A stretch of DNA of 64,000 bases from NCBI GenBank assembly GCA_023392125.1, contig JAEVZS010000002.1:186001-250000 (forward strand), read 5' to 3'. The translations under genes and the position numbers were made by a program. Positions within the stretch are counted from its first letter, which is position 1; each line of letters begins with the position of its first letter. Of this stretch, positions 9,187 through 19,326 are shown one piece after another. A model generated the notes under the pieces. It was not told where the DNA came from and made no database searches. It saw only the letters and a list, made by a program, of their open reading frames with translations. This DNA is from Bacteroidota bacterium. GTDB lineage: Bacteria > Bacteroidota > Bacteroidia > Cytophagales > Cytophagaceae.

Positions 9187-9543
9187 ATGAAGAAGCTGTG
9201 TGTATACGGAATCCGAAACTGTGATACGATAAAGAAAACCCTTGTATGGCTTTCGGGTCATCAGATCGAATATCACTTTCATGATTATAAAAAGGAAGGG
9301 ATCAGTCTTGAAAAACTGAATCAGTGGGCAGATCAGGCAGGCTGGGAAGTGCTGCTCAACAAAAAGGGAACCACCTGGAAAAAGCTGGATGAGCCTGTGA
9401 AGGAAAAAGTGAAAGATCAGGAAGCAGCGATCAGGCTTATGAATGAGCATACAAGTCTGATCAGGCGACCGGTAATTGAGCTGGACAATGCTGTGCTTGC
9501 CGTGGGATTTGACGAAAGCGGGCTTAGGCAAAAGCTACTTTGA
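9187..9543 (+). CDS. ArsC/Spx/YffB-family protein
   Basis: The 118-aa protein has the thioredoxin-like ArsC fold: YGIRNCDTIKKTLVWL with one N-terminal Cys, then DYKKEGIS, and near the end the RPVIELDN segment typical of YffB/Spx-like proteins. Having a single Cys in NCDT rather than a CxxC fits the YffB branch, whose role is poorly defined, more than a true arsenate reductase. No ars genes are nearby. It is a monocistronic plus-strand gene, convergent with the large sensor kinase. Confidence 0.85.
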   Translation: MKKLCVYGIRNCDTIKKTLVWLSGHQIEYHFHDYKKEGISLEKLNQWADQAGWEVLLNKKGTTWKKLDEPVKEKVKDQEAAIRLMNEHTSLIRRPVIELDNAVLAVGFDESGLRQKLL

Positions 9544-9652
9544 TGATACAGGAGCTACTGCGGAATAGTTGAAGGAAGCAGCTTGAAGCCCGATGTTTCA
9601 AGAGCGGGAATTGGACTTCGATAGTCTCAGCCTGCTCACCTTGTTCGGTTTT

Positions 9653-12600
9653 TCAGGTCTCCTCGCTCTGGCTTTCGGGCAGATGTACTTCAAATACTGA
9701 CCCTGCTCCTACTTCACTGGTGATTTTCAGAAAGCCACCATTGGCTTCGGCAAAGTCCTTGCAGACTACCAGTCCCAGGCCGGAGCCTGCCTCGCCCTGA
9801 GTGCCTTCTTTGGAGTAATGGCCCTGCATGACTGCTTCCAGCGTGTCATGGTTCATACCGATACCATTGTCCCTGATTTCAATCTTTATCATTCGGGCGG
9901 CTGTACGTTCGGTGCTCAGTCTGATCACTCCGCCGTTTTCAGTAAACTTGATGGCATTAGCCAGTATGTTTCGGAGAATGGTTTCTACCATATCCTTATC
10001 AGCCAGGATATACAGATCTTCTTTGCTTTTATGATATTCGATGCGAATGCTTTTTCCTTTGGCCTGCAGGTCAACCACATCAATATTTTTCTGTATGATT
10101 TCATCTGCTACGATCCGGGTACTGACCGGTATCAGACTATGATTGTGCAGACGAGCCCAGGTAAAAAGCGTGCTGACCAGCCCGCTCAGGGATTTGGATG
10201 CTTTGTTGAGCTGTGACAGGGCTTCCAGCTTATCTTCTTCCGAAAAGCGGGAGAAATGCTTTAATACCATTGATGAAAGCGCTTCCACGCTGTTAGCCGG
10301 TCCTCTCAGGTCGTGCGATACGATGGAAAACAGCTTGTCTTTGGTCAGATTGGAACGGTTAAGCTCTGCATTCTTGTGCTTTAATTCGGCTGTTCGGGCA
10401 GCCACTGTTTCTTCCAGATCCCTGCGATGCCTCCGTGCGGCTATGGTTCTTAGAACGACCAGAAGAAACAGGCCTCCGGCGATTACAAGGGTCACCAGCG
10501 CTTTGAAAAGCAGCGTATCCCACCAGGGGGGCAGTACAGTGAGGGTAAGCTGTATCCCTTCCTGATTCCATTTGCCGTGATTGTTGGTTGCCTTTACTCT
10601 GAATATATAAGTGCCGGCCGGAAGATTGGTATAGGTAGCCTGCCGCTGGCTGGGATCAGTATGCACCCAGTCGGCATCGAAGCCTTCGAGCATATAGGCA
10701 TAGCGGCTTTTGAGCGGGGCCGAATACTCCAGTGCGGCAAATTCAAATGCGACCATATAGTCTTCGTGCGTGAGTGTAAGCTCCTTTGTCTGATCAACAG
10801 GCTGCTTCAGATAGATGCGGCCTTTGTGCTTTTCGCCCGGTTTTATCTCACGGTTGGCTATCTTAAGCGCAGTGAGCAGCACGACAGGTTCCTGTTCGTT
10901 AAACAGAATGCTGTCCGGATGAAATGCCACAAAACCATCCACCGATCCGAAATACATATAACCGTTGCGATCCTTAAAGGAAGCCCCGTACGTAAATTCA
11001 TTGGAGATCAGACCATCATATACATCAAAGTTGCGAATCTCTCCGGAGACCGGATTCAGCCGGGAGATTCCGTTTTCCGTGCTGATCCACAAATTGCCCC
11101 GTGTATCGTTTTCGATACCGAATACCGAATTGCCGGCCAGGCCTTCATCGGTGGTATACGTGTGAAAGATTCTTTTTTCTTCGTCCCTGAGCTGGCTTAC
11201 TCCTCCGTTGGAGAAACCTACCCAGAGAGCACCGTTAATCTCTTTGATCTCATTGATATTGTTTGATTTTAGTCCCTGAGCTGTCCGGATATTAAACGGG
11301 ATAAAACGATCGTTTTTTTCATCATACAGCGCCAGACCACTGACTTCTGACCCTATCCACATGCGGTCTTTACTGTCTCTGAATACCACATGTACCGAAC
11401 CGGGCGGCAACTGTTCCGGTCCATCGCTCCGGATATGACGAAAAGTGCCGGTAGCCGGCTGATAGATATCCAGGGCATTGTCCATCAGTCCCAGCCACAA
11501 TTGCCCGTGACGGTCTCCGCAGATTGACCAGACGCTTGGTTTGCTCAGGCTGTGCAGAGTATCGGTTTCGCTGGCATGAAAAGCTTTCAGTTCGGATTTA
11601 CTTTTCAGGCAGACTCCGCTTCCGTAGCTGCCCATCCAGAGTTGTCCTGTCGGATCGCGGTACAACGACTTGATGATGTCAAAGCAGGTCTCTTCTCTGG
11701 CTTTGCTGAAGTTTTTGAGTGTTTTGTTTTGAGGATCAAAAAGATCCAGTCCGCCACCATCGGTCCCGATCCATACCATGTCATTGTCTGCCTGTTCGAA
11801 GGCCAGCACCGATTTTACATTGAGCTCGTAGGCCGAAGATTTGCTTGTAAAGCTGCGAAAGAAACGCTTCTGCTTTTTATACAGATTGATTCCTGCTCCG
11901 TAAGTTCCCAGCCACAGAATACCGGGCTCGGTTTCATAGATACAGGACACCACATCCGAACTCAGTGATTTGTTGTCTGAGGGATCGTGACGACTGAATG
12001 TAAACTGGTCATTTTCGGGTAGATACTGACCAAGACCTCCCCCATTGGTTGCAAGCCATACAATTCCTTCGCTGTCTTCATAAATAGCCAGAATGGTATT
12101 GGAAGTGATACGCTTGTTTTCGAATGTATAATGTATGAATTCGCCCGAGTTGGTATTGAGCCGGTAGACTCCCTCCGATTCCGTACCTATCCAGAGATTG
12201 CTTTTACTATCGTAGAGCAGCACACCACCTTTATTGAGCAGTACCTGATTCTGCATATGATTCGAAAATCTGAAAAATTCATATTGCTTTGACAGGGTAT
12301 CAAATACACCGATCTTGTTGCCGGGGCCGTATAGCAGGAGCTTGCCATTATTGTCCGGTACTATGGAAGATACGTAGGCAGGCGCAGTTCCGGATTGCTG
12401 CCCGGTAAATGAGAAATGCTGAAAGTGCTCCGTCTCAGGGTCGAAACGGTCAAAACCATCCCAGGTGCCGATCCAGACAATTCCTTCAGGGTCCTGTACA
12501 GCTGTAAGAATATTATTGTTATGCAGAGTGTTTTTGCCCGGAATACTTTTATATCTTCTGAACAATTCTGTGTTGGGATCATATATGCAAAATCCCGAAA

Positions 12601-12961
12601 AATAGGTGCCGATCAGGAGCTTGCCATTATCGAGCCGTAGCAGAAAGCGTATGTAGTTGTCACTGAGAGAAAGTGAATCGAGCGGATCATATATGTAATT
12701 ACGAAAGCTGTATCCATCATACCGGACAAGACCGTTTCGGGTCCCAAACCACATGAACCCTCTGTTGTCCTGTACTATCGCAGAAACCGAATTGGAAGGC
12801 AAGCCGTCCAGTCGGGACAGTCTGTCAAACTCTGTTAATTGCCCTTTTACACTGACCGATAAAAAGAGCAGTATCACAAAGCAGCCCCAGTACAGAAGCA
12901 AATAACTTTTTTTCAATAAGATATGCAGAGAAAATAAAGGATGTTTATAAATAAATAGCAA
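9653..12961 (-). CDS. Large propeller-type sensor histidine kinase
   Basis: A 1102-aa membrane sensor kinase. After an N-terminal hydrophobic segment (about residues 15-40) come many two-component propeller repeats of the form IWIGTWDGFDRFDPE, building a periplasmic sensor of about 680 residues. A Y_Y_Y domain (about 740-810), a membrane helix (about 820-845), a HisKA domain with phospho-acceptor His883 (SIVSHDLRGP) and a HATPase domain (DNGIGM; GSGLGLVVCKDF) follow. Similar proteins in Bacteroidota often add a receiver and AraC domain (hybrid systems that sense polysaccharide breakdown products). This one stops after the HATPase, so it needs a separate response regulator, and none is adjacent. 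The ligand is unknown. Confidence 0.93.
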   Translation of the reverse strand: MLFIYKHPLFSLHILLKKSYLLLYWGCFVILLFLSVSVKGQLTEFDRLSRLDGLPSNSVSAIVQDNRGFMWFGTRNGLVRYDGYSFRNYIYDPLDSLSLSDNYIRFLLRLDNGKLLIGTYFSGFCIYDPNTELFRRYKSIPGKNTLHNNNILTAVQDPEGIVWIGTWDGFDRFDPETEHFQHFSFTGQQSGTAPAYVSSIVPDNNGKLLLYGPGNKIGVFDTLSKQYEFFRFSNHMQNQVLLNKGGVLLYDSKSNLWIGTESEGVYRLNTNSGEFIHYTFENKRITSNTILAIYEDSEGIVWLATNGGGLGQYLPENDQFTFSRHDPSDNKSLSSDVVSCIYETEPGILWLGTYGAGINLYKKQKRFFRSFTSKSSAYELNVKSVLAFEQADNDMVWIGTDGGGLDLFDPQNKTLKNFSKAREETCFDIIKSLYRDPTGQLWMGSYGSGVCLKSKSELKAFHASETDTLHSLSKPSVWSICGDRHGQLWLGLMDNALDIYQPATGTFRHIRSDGPEQLPPGSVHVVFRDSKDRMWIGSEVSGLALYDEKNDRFIPFNIRTAQGLKSNNINEIKEINGALWVGFSNGGVSQLRDEEKRIFHTYTTDEGLAGNSVFGIENDTRGNLWISTENGISRLNPVSGEIRNFDVYDGLISNEFTYGASFKDRNGYMYFGSVDGFVAFHPDSILFNEQEPVVLLTALKIANREIKPGEKHKGRIYLKQPVDQTKELTLTHEDYMVAFEFAALEYSAPLKSRYAYMLEGFDADWVHTDPSQRQATYTNLPAGTYIFRVKATNNHGKWNQEGIQLTLTVLPPWWDTLLFKALVTLVIAGGLFLLVVLRTIAARRHRRDLEETVAARTAELKHKNAELNRSNLTKDKLFSIVSHDLRGPANSVEALSSMVLKHFSRFSEEDKLEALSQLNKASKSLSGLVSTLFTWARLHNHSLIPVSTRIVADEIIQKNIDVVDLQAKGKSIRIEYHKSKEDLYILADKDMVETILRNILANAIKFTENGGVIRLSTERTAARMIKIEIRDNGIGMNHDTLEAVMQGHYSKEGTQGEAGSGLGLVVCKDFAEANGGFLKITSEVGAGSVFEVHLPESQSEET

Positions 12962-13544
12962 TCAAATTTATAAACCGAAAATAGTAAAAAAAACGTACCT
13001 GCCCAAGAATCCTAAAAGTAAAGCGGGTAAAAAATATTTTCATCCTGTTTTGTGCCGGAGAGTAATGGCAAGGTTCAGATATATAGTGTTATTGTGAGAG
13101 ATCGGGCAGATTTACATCATATTCAGTTTGCCGGACAAGCCCAAGGTTTACTCCGGATAAATGGTGCATCGGGGATATGCTGAAAAAATGCTTATAGTCT
13201 GTTTGAGGGGCATGAGATAAAAATTTGCGTGGCTGGTATAGTAAAAGCAAAAAATATTCGCTATATAAAGGAATGATTGGATGCATATAAATACCCCATG
13301 CGCACGGGCAGTTGTAACTTTATTAAATCCTTTTGGTTTAGATAAAACCATGTCATGTGGTAATCCTGGTTAGGAGCATGTTCAACGAAATCATAGTTGA
13401 AGCCCAATATGGCATGAAGCAAAACTTCAGAACCCTGTTTTTCCGGAAGGAGTAAATTATGCAAGGAAAGCAGGCAGTATTGAAGTGGTAGAGTGGATTT
13501 GATTTTTGGGGTGATTGATGATTCCGTATCGGATAGCAGGTATG
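12962..13544. other. Intergenic region, no supported gene
   Basis: The region upstream of the large sensor kinase should contain its promoter. Short open frames exist on the minus strand (for example 13261-13569), but they run into the tRNA terminator, have no recognisable domain and look unlike neighbouring proteins. I do not call a gene. Confidence 0.45.
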
Positions 13545-13580
13545 TAAAAAAACCGGACTTTCTTTTCAAAAATCCGGTTT
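13545..13580 (-). terminator. Intrinsic terminator of tRNA-Met
   Basis: Read on the minus strand, AAACCGGA (13580-13573) and TCCGGTTT (13557-13550) form an 8-bp stem followed by a T run. It begins three bases after the tRNA 3' end. Confidence 0.85.
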
Positions 13581-13582
13581 AG

Positions 13583-13656
13583 TAGCGAAGACGGGAGTCG
13601 AACCCGTGACCTCAGGGTTATGAATCCTGCGCTCTAACCATCTGAGCTACCTCGCC
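13583..13656 (-). tRNA. tRNA-Met (anticodon CAT)
   Basis: A complete 74-nt cloverleaf can be drawn: acceptor GGCGAGG with CTTCGCT, D arm GCTC/GAGC, anticodon loop TTCATAA with anticodon CAT, and T arm ACGGG-TTCGACT-CCCGT. The CCA end is not encoded (CTA follows the discriminator). A CAT anticodon can be elongator Met, initiator Met or lysidine-modified Ile. The G1-T72 pair and overall sequence favour elongator Met. One A-C mismatch closes the anticodon stem. Confidence 0.92.
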
Positions 13657-13866
13657 AGGATTATCCGATCAGGAAAAGATGCAAAAACATGAATATCGAT
13701 TATCTGCAAAATCCCATTCCTGCTTTTGGGTTATCCTTTCAAATCGGAGTGCAAATTTAACAACCAATTTTAACAAAAATCAAGTGTTTTGTCGAAAGTT
13801 TTCTGCTTATTTCAAATTTTGTGTTAAATTACCAATAATTCAAGTAATTAAAAGAAGCGTTATTTT

Positions 13867-14271
13867 ATGAACAAATCATTATTTACCATCGAGTGTGAGA
13901 TAAATGCAACGCCCCGGACGCTTTTCCCTTTTATTACTTCGCCGTCACTGCTGAAAAAATGGTTTGCCGATGATGTGCTGGTAGAGCAGGAAGATAGCAA
14001 CGAAATACAATTTTTGTGGGATGGAGTCTCACAGACCGCAAAGGTAGCCGGAAAAAAAGAAAATCATTTTATCCGTTATGAGTTTCTTGATAATGAAGCT
14101 GGTGAAGAACCCAGCTGGCTGCAGTTCCGGATTGAAGTCAATCAGCTTACCAATGCTACATATCTGATTATCGAAGATTTTTCTGAGATTGACAATCCAG
14201 GTGATTATGAAGAAATGTACAACTACAGCTTTTCAGCGCTTAAGGAGATTGTTGGTGGCACCATCGCCTGA
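13867..14271 (+). CDS. START-like domain protein
   Basis: A 134-aa soluble protein starting MNKSLFTIECEINATPRTLF, with the pattern of the Bacteroidota START-like (SRPBCC/AHSA1-related) family: beta strand, ITSPSLLKKWFADDV, then beta strands with WDGVSQTAKVAGK and a C-terminal helix. The fold makes a hydrophobic cavity that binds lipids or other ligands. No specific function is known. It lies alone between the tRNA and acnA. Confidence 0.8.
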   Translation: MNKSLFTIECEINATPRTLFPFITSPSLLKKWFADDVLVEQEDSNEIQFLWDGVSQTAKVAGKKENHFIRYEFLDNEAGEEPSWLQFRIEVNQLTNATYLIIEDFSEIDNPGDYEEMYNYSFSALKEIVGGTIA

Positions 14272-14581
14272 GAATCGCTAAATATTCAGGCATACGCTCC
14301 GATCCAGGATACGGAGAAATCGGACATTTTTCAGGTTATTTTAATGTGTCCCGGTTATTATTGCTCATACAGGTATCAGTCTGCCGGGGTTATTTTTTCA
14401 GAATCGGAGCTCCAAATCTGACACACCTGCCGGTCCGGTCCGCTATTCGCTTGGCAGAGACAGCTGCCTCTTCATAACTATTTCAGCTTATACCGGTTTA
14501 ATGCTTTGAAAAATACGGTGACAATGCGCTGTTGCTGTATTTTTTATTTCAATCACATCTTATCTGACATAGCAGACACTT
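14272..14581. other. Intergenic region upstream of acnA
   Basis: It contains a hairpin at 14508-14545 (see separate entry) about 40 nt before the acnA start, and presumably the acnA promoter. Nothing else is recognised. Confidence 0.4.
14508..14545. repeat. A/T-armed hairpin, copy 1 of 2
   Basis: Arms AAAATAC and GTATTTTT enclose about 20 nt (GGTGACA...GTTGCT). A related hairpin in the opposite orientation lies at 21342-21370. It could end transcripts coming from 13867-14271 or belong to a small dispersed repeat family. Confidence 0.5.
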
Positions 14582-17314
14582 ATGAAATATAAAACCGCAT
14601 CGCTGCGTAAGCTGAAAGAAGAGGGAGAGCCCATCGATAATCTGCCTTTTTCCATTCGGATATTGCTTGAAAATGTGCTCCGGCATCATGACAATAATGT
14701 TTTTACAGACGAACATCTGGATACGCTGATCCATTGGAATCCCAAGGGGGAAGACAAGGATATTCCCTTTGTGCCTGCGCGGGTGCTTATGCAGGATTTT
14801 ACCGGTGTACCTGCTATCGTGGACCTGGCTTCGCTCAGGGCCGAGTTTATCCGTCAGGGCAAAGATGGCAGCAAGATCAACCCGGTGATTCCTGTTGATC
14901 TGATTATAGATCACTCGGTACAGGTAGATTATTTTGGTACCGATTATGCTTATCGGGAGAATGTGAAAAAGGAATACGCCCGCAATGCCGAGCGCTATGA
15001 GCTGCTCAAGTGGGCACAAAAAGAGCTGTCTAATTTTCGTGTAGTACCTCCTGGTATGGGCATATGTCATCAGATCAATCTGGAATATCTGTGTCAGGGA
15101 GTTGTTGAGCGGGATGGCTGGGTTTTTCCTGATACGCTGGTCGGTACAGATTCTCATACTCCCATGGTAAACGGAATCGGTGTACTGGCCTGGGGTGTGG
15201 GAGGAATAGAGGCTGAGGCTGCCATGTTGGGGCAGCCGATTTATTTTACCTGTCCGCAGGTGATCGGTCTTGAGCTAAAGGGTAAAATACCAGCCGGAGC
15301 GACGGCTACCGATATGGTGCTTACTATCACCAGGCAACTGCGGGAATATGGGGTGGTGGGCAAGTTTGTTGAAGTTTTCGGGGATGGCCTGGATCATCTG
15401 TCGGTACCCGACAGAGCGACTATTGCCAATATGTCGCCTGAGTTCGGTTGTACCATTACTTATTTCCCATTTGACAGGCAGACACTTGAGTACATGCGTC
15501 AGACCAACCGGAGCAGCGAAGCGATCGGACTAGTGGAAGAGTATGCCAGAGAAAATCTTCTGTGGCGTACCGGTGACGAGAATATCACTTACTCTGATGT
15601 CATTGTTCTGGATCTGGGCAAATTGCAGCCTACCCTTTCGGGGCCCCGCAGACCTCAGGACAAGATTCTGCTCAAAGATCTCAAAAAAACATTTTCCAGA
15701 TTGCTGGAAGAAGAATATAACCGGGAGTATGTTCCTCTGGATGAACGCAAAGAGCAGGCATGGCTGGAAGAGGGAGGGTCCGGTACCGAGCTGCGGTTTG
15801 AAGACTCACGCAAGGATGATAAGCATGATGTGGTGATCGAAAAAGACAGTCTGCAATCAGTGCGTGTCAAGTTCAACAAGCAGGAATATATTGTCAGCGA
15901 CGGTAGTATAGTCATTGCGGCTATTACCAGCTGTACCAATACCTCCAACCCCGATGTCATGATCGGTGCAGGGCTGATAGCCCGCAAGGCCGTATCCCGT
16001 GGGCTGAGAGTCAAATCATGGGTCAAAACCAGTCTGGCTCCGGGATCTAAAGTGGTCTATCAGTATTTGCAGCGGGCTGGTCTTCTGTATGATCTGGAGG
16101 CGCTTCGTTTTCATACGGTGGGTTATGGCTGTACTACCTGTATTGGCAACAGTGGTCCTCTCCCACCACATATTTCCGAAGCTGTCGGCCAGGGAGAGTT
16201 AATTGTTTCTTCTGTATTGTCGGGCAATCGCAATTTTGAAGCGAGGGTTCATCCGCAGGTCAGAATGAATTTTCTGATGTCACCTATGCTGGTTGTGGCT
16301 TTTGCCATTGCGGGGCGTATTGATGTTGATCTCATCGAGGATCCTCTTGGCTTCGATCCCAACGGACAACCGGTATATTTGCGTGATCTGTGGCCCAGCC
16401 ATGATGAGATCAGAAGCATTGTAAAAGAATGTCTGGAGGTCAGTGATTTTGAAAAGGTCTATGGTGAAATCTTTGACGGAGATGAAGCCTGGCAGGAGCT
16501 CAGCGCGCCTTCCGGCGAAAATTTTAAATGGCATAAGTCTTCGACCTATGTCAGGGAGGCGCCTTTTTTTGAGAATATCAGCTCCGGCAACAAGTCGCTC
16601 AAAGACATCAAAGATGCCAGGGTGCTTCTGTATCTGGGCGATTCGGTGACTACTGACCATATATCACCGGCCGGGTCTTTTGACAAAGATACGCCAGCCG
16701 GACAGTATCTGATTGATCATGAGGTAAGCCAGGACGATTTTAATTCATATGGTTCGCGTCGGGGCAATCATGAAATTATGTTGCGCGGTACCTTTGCCAA
16801 TGTTCGTATTAAAAACAGGATTGCAGACAAGGAAGGAGGCTATACAGTGTATTTTCCATCCGGCAAGACTATGTCTGTATTTGATGCGGCCATGAAATAC
16901 TGTGAAGATGAAACGTCTCTTATTGTTCTTGCCGGTAAAGAGTACGGCAGCGGCTCATCAAGAGACTGGGCTGCCAAGGGAGCTTACCTGCTGGGAATAA
17001 AAGCGGTCATTGCTGAAAGCTTTGAGCGTATACACCGCAGCAACCTGGTAGGTATGGGTATATTGCCGCTTGAGTTTACCGGTGGGCAGAGTGCGGAGAA
17101 GCTGGGACTTAAAGGAACCGAAGCCTATTCCATTACCGGTCTTTCGGACGATATCAAGCCATATCAGATACTGAATGTATCTGCCCGGCCTGACAAGGGT
17201 GATCCCATCGAGTTTGAAGTAAAAGCGCGGCTCGATTCGGGGATCGAAATCAACTATTACAAAAACGAAGGTATTCTGCAATATGTATTGAGGGACTATC
17301 TCAGGCGCTACTAG
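14582..17314 (+). CDS. acnA: Aconitate hydratase AcnA
   Basis: A 910-aa aconitase that interconverts citrate and isocitrate in the TCA cycle via a [4Fe-4S] cluster. It is the AcnA/IRP type: the N-terminal part has ARVLMQDFTGVPAIVDLA and DHSVQVD. The cluster Cys residues are 451 (TSCTNTSNPDV), 517 and 520 (GYGCTTCIGNSGPL). The C-terminal swivel domain carries YGSGSSRDWAAKG and a YLGDSVTTDHISPAG segment. Length is normal for AcnA. It stands alone, and poxB follows after a spacer with a palindromic repeat. Confidence 0.97.
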   Translation: MKYKTASLRKLKEEGEPIDNLPFSIRILLENVLRHHDNNVFTDEHLDTLIHWNPKGEDKDIPFVPARVLMQDFTGVPAIVDLASLRAEFIRQGKDGSKINPVIPVDLIIDHSVQVDYFGTDYAYRENVKKEYARNAERYELLKWAQKELSNFRVVPPGMGICHQINLEYLCQGVVERDGWVFPDTLVGTDSHTPMVNGIGVLAWGVGGIEAEAAMLGQPIYFTCPQVIGLELKGKIPAGATATDMVLTITRQLREYGVVGKFVEVFGDGLDHLSVPDRATIANMSPEFGCTITYFPFDRQTLEYMRQTNRSSEAIGLVEEYARENLLWRTGDENITYSDVIVLDLGKLQPTLSGPRRPQDKILLKDLKKTFSRLLEEEYNREYVPLDERKEQAWLEEGGSGTELRFEDSRKDDKHDVVIEKDSLQSVRVKFNKQEYIVSDGSIVIAAITSCTNTSNPDVMIGAGLIARKAVSRGLRVKSWVKTSLAPGSKVVYQYLQRAGLLYDLEALRFHTVGYGCTTCIGNSGPLPPHISEAVGQGELIVSSVLSGNRNFEARVHPQVRMNFLMSPMLVVAFAIAGRIDVDLIEDPLGFDPNGQPVYLRDLWPSHDEIRSIVKECLEVSDFEKVYGEIFDGDEAWQELSAPSGENFKWHKSSTYVREAPFFENISSGNKSLKDIKDARVLLYLGDSVTTDHISPAGSFDKDTPAGQYLIDHEVSQDDFNSYGSRRGNHEIMLRGTFANVRIKNRIADKEGGYTVYFPSGKTMSVFDAAMKYCEDETSLIVLAGKEYGSGSSRDWAAKGAYLLGIKAVIAESFERIHRSNLVGMGILPLEFTGGQSAEKLGLKGTEAYSITGLSDDIKPYQILNVSARPDKGDPIEFEVKARLDSGIEINYYKNEGILQYVLRDYLRRY

Positions 17315-17334
17315 GTTAGGTTTTGGGTTTTTGG

Positions 17335-17375
17335 GTTGTACGTTTTACACGTAGTATGTACTACGTACAACTTAC
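17335..17375. repeat. Palindromic ACGTA-rich intergenic repeat
   Basis: GTTGTACGT (17335-17343) pairs with ACGTACAAC (17363-17371), and an inner pair ACGTAGTA/TACTACGT is nested within. Similar ACGTA/TACGT-rich stretches occur at about 40345-40490, 41020-41185 and 45195-45275. Confidence 0.6.
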
Positions 17376-17463
17376 AACTAAAACAAAACCGCACTGTCCG
17401 GATTATTATAGATCCGGTGGTGACATAGCTGCCGGATTGTATTTACCAACTAAAACGATTCAT

Positions 17464-19188
17464 ATGTCATCAAAGACCATTGCAGCTCAACTTGTCGAGA
17501 TACTGGCCAGCGCAGGTGTAAAACGTATTCACGGAGTGGTGGGTGATTCGCTCAATAGCATTGTGGATGAAGTGCACAAGAGCAGTCAGATCGAATGGAT
17601 TCTTTATCGTCATGAAGAAGCAGCGGCTTTCGCTGCAGGCGCCGAAGCACAGCTTACCGGCAGGCTGGCTGTATGTGCGGGCAGCTGTGGTCCGGGCAAT
17701 CTGCATCTGATCAATGGATTGTTTGATTGCCACCGGAGTCATGCCCCTGTTCTCGCTATTGCTGCCCATATTCAGAGCGAAGAGATTGGTACCGGATATT
17801 TTCAGGAGACCCATCCGGAGTTGCTGTTTCAGGAATGCAGTCATTTTTGTGAAATACTTTCGAATGTGCGACAGATGCCTCATATACCCAAAATTGCCAT
17901 TCAGCATGCCCTGGGCAAAAAAGGTGTGTCCGTAATCGGACTTTCCGGAGATATAGCACTGGAGACCAGTTCCGAAGCATCGGATGGTCCCGTGCTGTAC
18001 GGAAAACCACGTCTGGTGCCTGCCGAAGCAGATTTGTATGAACTGGCCGGCAGGCTCAATAAGCACAGCAGGATTACCTTACTTTGCGGTATCGGCTGCC
18101 GGGAGGCGCACAGTGAGCTGATGCAGCTGGGCGAAAAGCTGCAGTCGCCCATGGTGCATACGCTTCGGGGCAAAGAGTTTATAGCGTACGACAATCCTTA
18201 CGATGTCGGCATGTCCGGACTCATCGGACTTACTTCGGGCTATTATGCCATGGAAGAAAGTGATCTGTTGCTGATGCTGGGTACTGATTTTCCATACAGG
18301 GACTGGTATCCCTCGCAGTCAGAAATTGTACAGATTGATATTCGGCCTGAGAATCTGGGCAGGCGCTGCCGCCTTAGCCAGGGGCTGATCGGGGATGTCA
18401 GAGAAACCCTGCTGCAGCTGCTGCCTCTGCTTGAGGCTAAAAGTGACCGATCGTTTCTGGATACCTGCCTTGACCGGTATAAGACAAGCCGTGAGAAGCT
18501 GGATGCCAATACACTGAACCAGAGCAGTGAGCTGATCTACTCGGAATATCTGACCGCCATGATTGACAAAGTGGCAGCAGATGATGCCATATTCTGTGCT
18601 GATGTAGGCGGCCCGACAGTATGGGCAGCTCGATATCTGACTATGAATGGCCGCCGGCGTCTGCTGGGTTCCTTCAACCACGGGTCTATGGCCAACGCTA
18701 TGCCCCAGGCCATAGGGGCGCAACTTGAATACCCGGACCGTCAGGTGATATCCCTGTCCGGCGACGGAGGCTTTAGTATGCTTATGGGCGATATTCTCAC
18801 CATACGTCAGTACAAGCTGCCGGTCAAGATTGTGGTTTTCAACAACCGTTCGCTGGGTTTTGTAGCTATGGAAATGAAAGTAGCCGGACTGCTACCGCAC
18901 GCAACAGATCTTGAAAACCCTGATTTTGCAGCCATGGCACAGTCAATGGGATTAACCGGTATACGTGTTGAAAAAAATGAAGAAGTGCAGCCTGCGCTTG
19001 AAAAAGCACTGGCCCTGGACGGTCCGGTGCTGATTGACGTGCTGGTCAATCCGACGGAGCTGGTTATTCCGCCCAAAATCGCTTTTTCACAAGCCAAAGG
19101 CTTTGGTATCTATATGCTCAAGCAGCTGCTCAATGGTGAGGGCATAGAAGTATGGCAGACCATTGACAGTAACTTTATAAAACGCTAG
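17464..19188 (+). CDS. poxB: Pyruvate oxidase / pyruvate:quinone dehydrogenase
   Basis: A 574-aa thiamine-diphosphate enzyme of the PoxB group, which decarboxylates pyruvate oxidatively to acetate and CO2 at the membrane, passing electrons to quinone. The N-terminal domain has VVGDSLNSIVDEV and the catalytic Glu in RHEEAAAFAAGAEAQLTG. The C-terminal domain has the ThDP/Mg motif SGDGGFSMLMGD ending in NNRSLGF. An FAD-binding middle domain lies between. The frame is open further upstream, but those residues come from a repeat-rich spacer and do not fit the family, so the ATG at 17464 (MSSKTIAAQL) is chosen. An intrinsic terminator follows the stop. Confidence 0.92.
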   Translation: MSSKTIAAQLVEILASAGVKRIHGVVGDSLNSIVDEVHKSSQIEWILYRHEEAAAFAAGAEAQLTGRLAVCAGSCGPGNLHLINGLFDCHRSHAPVLAIAAHIQSEEIGTGYFQETHPELLFQECSHFCEILSNVRQMPHIPKIAIQHALGKKGVSVIGLSGDIALETSSEASDGPVLYGKPRLVPAEADLYELAGRLNKHSRITLLCGIGCREAHSELMQLGEKLQSPMVHTLRGKEFIAYDNPYDVGMSGLIGLTSGYYAMEESDLLLMLGTDFPYRDWYPSQSEIVQIDIRPENLGRRCRLSQGLIGDVRETLLQLLPLLEAKSDRSFLDTCLDRYKTSREKLDANTLNQSSELIYSEYLTAMIDKVAADDAIFCADVGGPTVWAARYLTMNGRRRLLGSFNHGSMANAMPQAIGAQLEYPDRQVISLSGDGGFSMLMGDILTIRQYKLPVKIVVFNNRSLGFVAMEMKVAGLLPHATDLENPDFAAMAQSMGLTGIRVEKNEEVQPALEKALALDGPVLIDVLVNPTELVIPPKIAFSQAKGFGIYMLKQLLNGEGIEVWQTIDSNFIKR

Positions 19189-19221
19189 AAAAATACATCG
19201 TCTGTCTTCTGTTTTGAATTC

Positions 19222-19261
19222 AAAAACCCGGTCCGCAGCTATGCGCGCAACCGGGTTTTTT
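19222..19261 (+). terminator. Intrinsic terminator of poxB
   Basis: AAAAACCCGGT (19222-19232) pairs with ACCGGGTTTTT (19250-19260), an 11-bp stem followed by T. The symmetric A/T flanks mean it could also serve the opposite-strand lipoprotein gene ending at 19327. Confidence 0.85.
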
Positions 19262-19326
19262 GATGAGGAAGAGCAGTTGAAGAATCAGAAACTTCTGATA
19301 AATAAATCTGTTGCAGAACAGTCTGA

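Noticed and set aside
13261..13569. 102-codon minus-strand frame before the tRNA
   Set aside because: It overlaps the tRNA terminator, has no recognisable domain or neighbour link, and other frames in the same stretch are just as open.
17323..17463. N-terminal extension of poxB by 47 residues
   Set aside because: The extension is encoded by the ACGTA-rich intergenic repeat and has no family counterpart.
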